From: Cymbomonas tetramitiformis
Taxonomy: Eukaryota > Chlorophyta > Pyramimonadophyceae > Pyramimonadales > Pyramimonadaceae
NCBI GenBank assembly: GCA_001247695.2
Contig: LGRX02033447.1
Location: 1-18,359 of the forward strand
Direction: 5' to 3'
Length of the DNA stretch: 18,359 nucleotides
The notes beneath the pieces were generated by a model, which was not told where the DNA came from, searched no databases, and saw nothing but the letters and a program-made list of their open reading frames with translations. Made by a program: the position numbers and the translations under genes. The first letter of the stretch is position 1; each line of letters starts with the position of its first letter. Positions 16,830 through 18,359 of the stretch are shown piece after piece.

Positions 16830-17464
16830 AACCAATGAAAACCTATTTCAACACAAACGAATGCTCTTGACAAAAGCTGGATATCTTTCTAATATGAAAT
16901 GATGAATATGCGTATACATCGATACATATTTCAAATAAATTCATTGGCGTCTGCAAGAGGGCCAACTGCTGCTGTTCAGGGCCAACTGCTGCTGTTCCGA
17001 ACAGTTCTGTACGAGAACTTCCCAGAGAAGATGCGTAAATTGTGACACACGACAGTAAAAGCTAAAACGAGACAAGTAGACGTCACATCGACAGGCGAAA
17101 GTAGAAGCTTATTACGGTGTCACGTGTAAACCGTTCAACAGTTCACAGTTACAGTCGACGAGTCGAGTGCTTGACACAGTGTGTCACGTCATCGTCAATT
17201 CACAATTGTGATTATCACGCGACCGGCGACGCGCGCGACGCGACGGAAGAATCGATGACGCTGACGATGACGATGCGTTGACGCTCGGTCGTTCGGAATC
17301 GAAAAATGTATAAATCCCCGATCTCAGATCTGAGAAGTCGTCCATCGATCGCATACCTGGTATCGATTAATCGATATCCTTTATAAGCAATTGCGGGTCT
17401 AACCAATTTGTAAATATTTCGGGAAACCGTCTCCTCATAAATTTATTTATATTTTCTACAGTGT
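16830..17464. other. 5' flank of the Kelch gene, no further gene
   Basis: This should hold the Kelch promoter. A CCAAT box on the minus strand (ATTGG at about 16942 on +) is about 115 nt from the ATG. Further right is a stretch rich in GTCAC, CGACG and GATGACG motifs and AGATCTGAG palindromes. A 63-codon minus-strand frame at 17215-17406 has no domain and lies in this motif-rich DNA, so I do not call it. Confidence 0.4.
16958..16997 (+). repeat. 20-bp perfect tandem duplication
   Basis: AGGGCCAACTGCTGCTGTTC occurs twice in a row, upstream of the Kelch gene. Confidence 0.9.
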
Positions 17465-17499
17465 CCTTAAAGCTTAGTACGCAGTACGACGTGTCATGT

Positions 17500-18118
17500 C
17501 ACGATGACTTCTACGCTCAGCCAATAGAAGGTTAAGGATTTTACATGAATTTCAGTTCGCACTGTTAAGGATTTTTGCATGTGACACGATGTGTCACAGT
17601 GTCACTGTAATGTTAAGGCCTTGCTGAGCAATGCTAAGGCCTTGCATGAATTTTGCTTGACCACATTTCAGATTTCTTAGATGTTAGAAGGGACGATCTT
17701 AAGATTTGACATTTCCCCCCAATATATATTCACGTTGTAACATAACAGTTACGCTGTGAATATATAAATTTGACACTGTAACTTGACTTCAAATTTATAT
17801 ATGTATGTCTTCAAATTATATATATATATATATCTTTCCACGCTCAGCCAATGGAATGTTGAGGATTTCACATGAATTTCTGTTCGCACATGTTCGCACT
17901 GTTAAGGATTTTGCATGAATCTCAATTCCCACTGTTAAGGATTTTGCATGAATTTTAGTTTGTGACAGTTCGCACTGTTAAGGATTTTGCATGAATCTCA
18001 ATTCCCACTGTTAAGAATTTTGCATGAATTTCAGTTTGTGACAGTTCGCACTGTTAAGGATTTTTGCATGAGCAGTGTTAAGGCCTTGCATGAATTTTGC
18101 GTGACCACATTTCTTAGA
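17500..18118 (+). repeat. CACTGTTAAGGATTTTGCATG tandem family
   Basis: A short unit built on CTGTTAAGGATTTTGCATGA recurs at about 17565, 17900, 17932, 17978, 18008 and 18048, with two longer repeats of about 73 bp that add TCAGTTTGTGACAGTTCGCA. A larger duplication starts with CGCTCAGCCAAT at 17514 and 17840. AT-rich tracts (17804-17832) separate blocks. No coding potential. Confidence 0.8.
17688..17724 (+). repeat. diverged R hairpin, single copy
   Basis: AGGGACGATCTTAAGATTTG, then a C-run and AATA. The hairpin centre is a longer palindrome (GATCTTAAGAT) than in the other R units, but the C-run + AATA end is kept and the sequence after it differs (TATATTCACG). Confidence 0.55.
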
Positions 18119-18359
18119 AAGAGGGGGACAATCTAAAGATTTTTCCCCAATACACAAATTTGTGACGTCATAAAACGGACTTTTTCAAAGAGGGGGACAA
18201 TCTAAAGATTTTTCCCCAATACACAAAAGCGTCACGTCATAAAACGGACTTTTTCAAAGAGGGGGTCAATCAAAAGATTTTTCCCCAATACACAAATTTG
18301 TGATGTCATAAAACAGACTTTTTCAAAGAGGGGGACAATCTAAAGATTTTTCCCCAATA
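18117..18359 (+). repeat. R array 3, 69-bp hairpin units running to the window edge
   Basis: A truncated first unit (to 18152) is followed by three full 69-bp units (18153-18221, 18222-18290, 18291-18359). They alternate CACAAATTTGTGA and CACAAAAGCGTCA starts. The hairpin in the third unit has loop AAAA in place of TAAA while the AATC/GATT stem is kept. The last base of the window is the last A of AATA, so the array may continue outside. Confidence 0.93.

Noticed and set aside
17215..17406. 63-codon minus-strand frame
   Set aside because: It lies in motif-rich DNA with several palindromes, has no domain and no neighbouring exon signals.

Overview
The window is nuclear DNA of a eukaryote that I cannot place more precisely. 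Three things point to a eukaryote. The genes carry short introns (about 100-120 nt) with GT-AG ends, two of them with usable branch sites. AATAAA polyadenylation signals follow the genes. Gene-poor, AT-rich spacers are filled with tandem and dispersed repeats. There are no bacterial operons, Shine-Dalgarno sites or prokaryotic RNA genes. An alga, another protist or a repeat-rich invertebrate would all fit. The coding exons are visibly richer in GC than the spacers.

Left end (2-3150, + strand): three long open stretches read best as exons of one gene whose 5' end lies outside the window. Joined at plausible splice sites they keep frame exactly (663 + 1112 + 1153 = 2928 nt, 976 codons with the stop). 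The product has a ParB-like N-terminal region, a long unrecognised middle region with basic patches, and a C-terminal beta-class N4/N6 DNA methyltransferase fold with an acidic tail. The methyltransferase lacks a recognisable catalytic (D/N/S)PP(Y/F/W) motif. A tandem duplication of the polyadenylation region follows.

Middle (3541-13300): a mosaic of repeat modules. S (about 150 bp) has a conserved TGACANTGTCA core. B is a 193-bp tandem array. R is a 68/69-bp unit whose 3' end is a hairpin followed by AATA. D (about 435 bp) occurs four times and carries hairpins with a CGAAA loop. C is a larger unit whose left end, GGGG(G)TACGT, joins at the same ATA site three times. C1 and C2 have the same flanks but different cargo: C1 holds a 78-codon gene fragment, and C2 holds a complete two-exon gene for a small OB-fold (RPA-like) protein with a SUMO-interaction-like motif and a basic tail. 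C3 shares only the left end. Conserved ends, swapped cargo, a terminal hairpin and an RPA-like protein make this look like a mobile or recombining cassette family. A Helitron-like mechanism is one possibility, but no transposase or Rep/helicase is visible here.

Right end (13301-18359): a segment of about 1.2 kb between 76/77-bp direct repeats, a five-copy tandem repeat of about 178 bp, an intact six-blade Kelch protein gene on the minus strand, then more short repeats, ending in a third R-hairpin array that stops exactly at a unit boundary at the last base.
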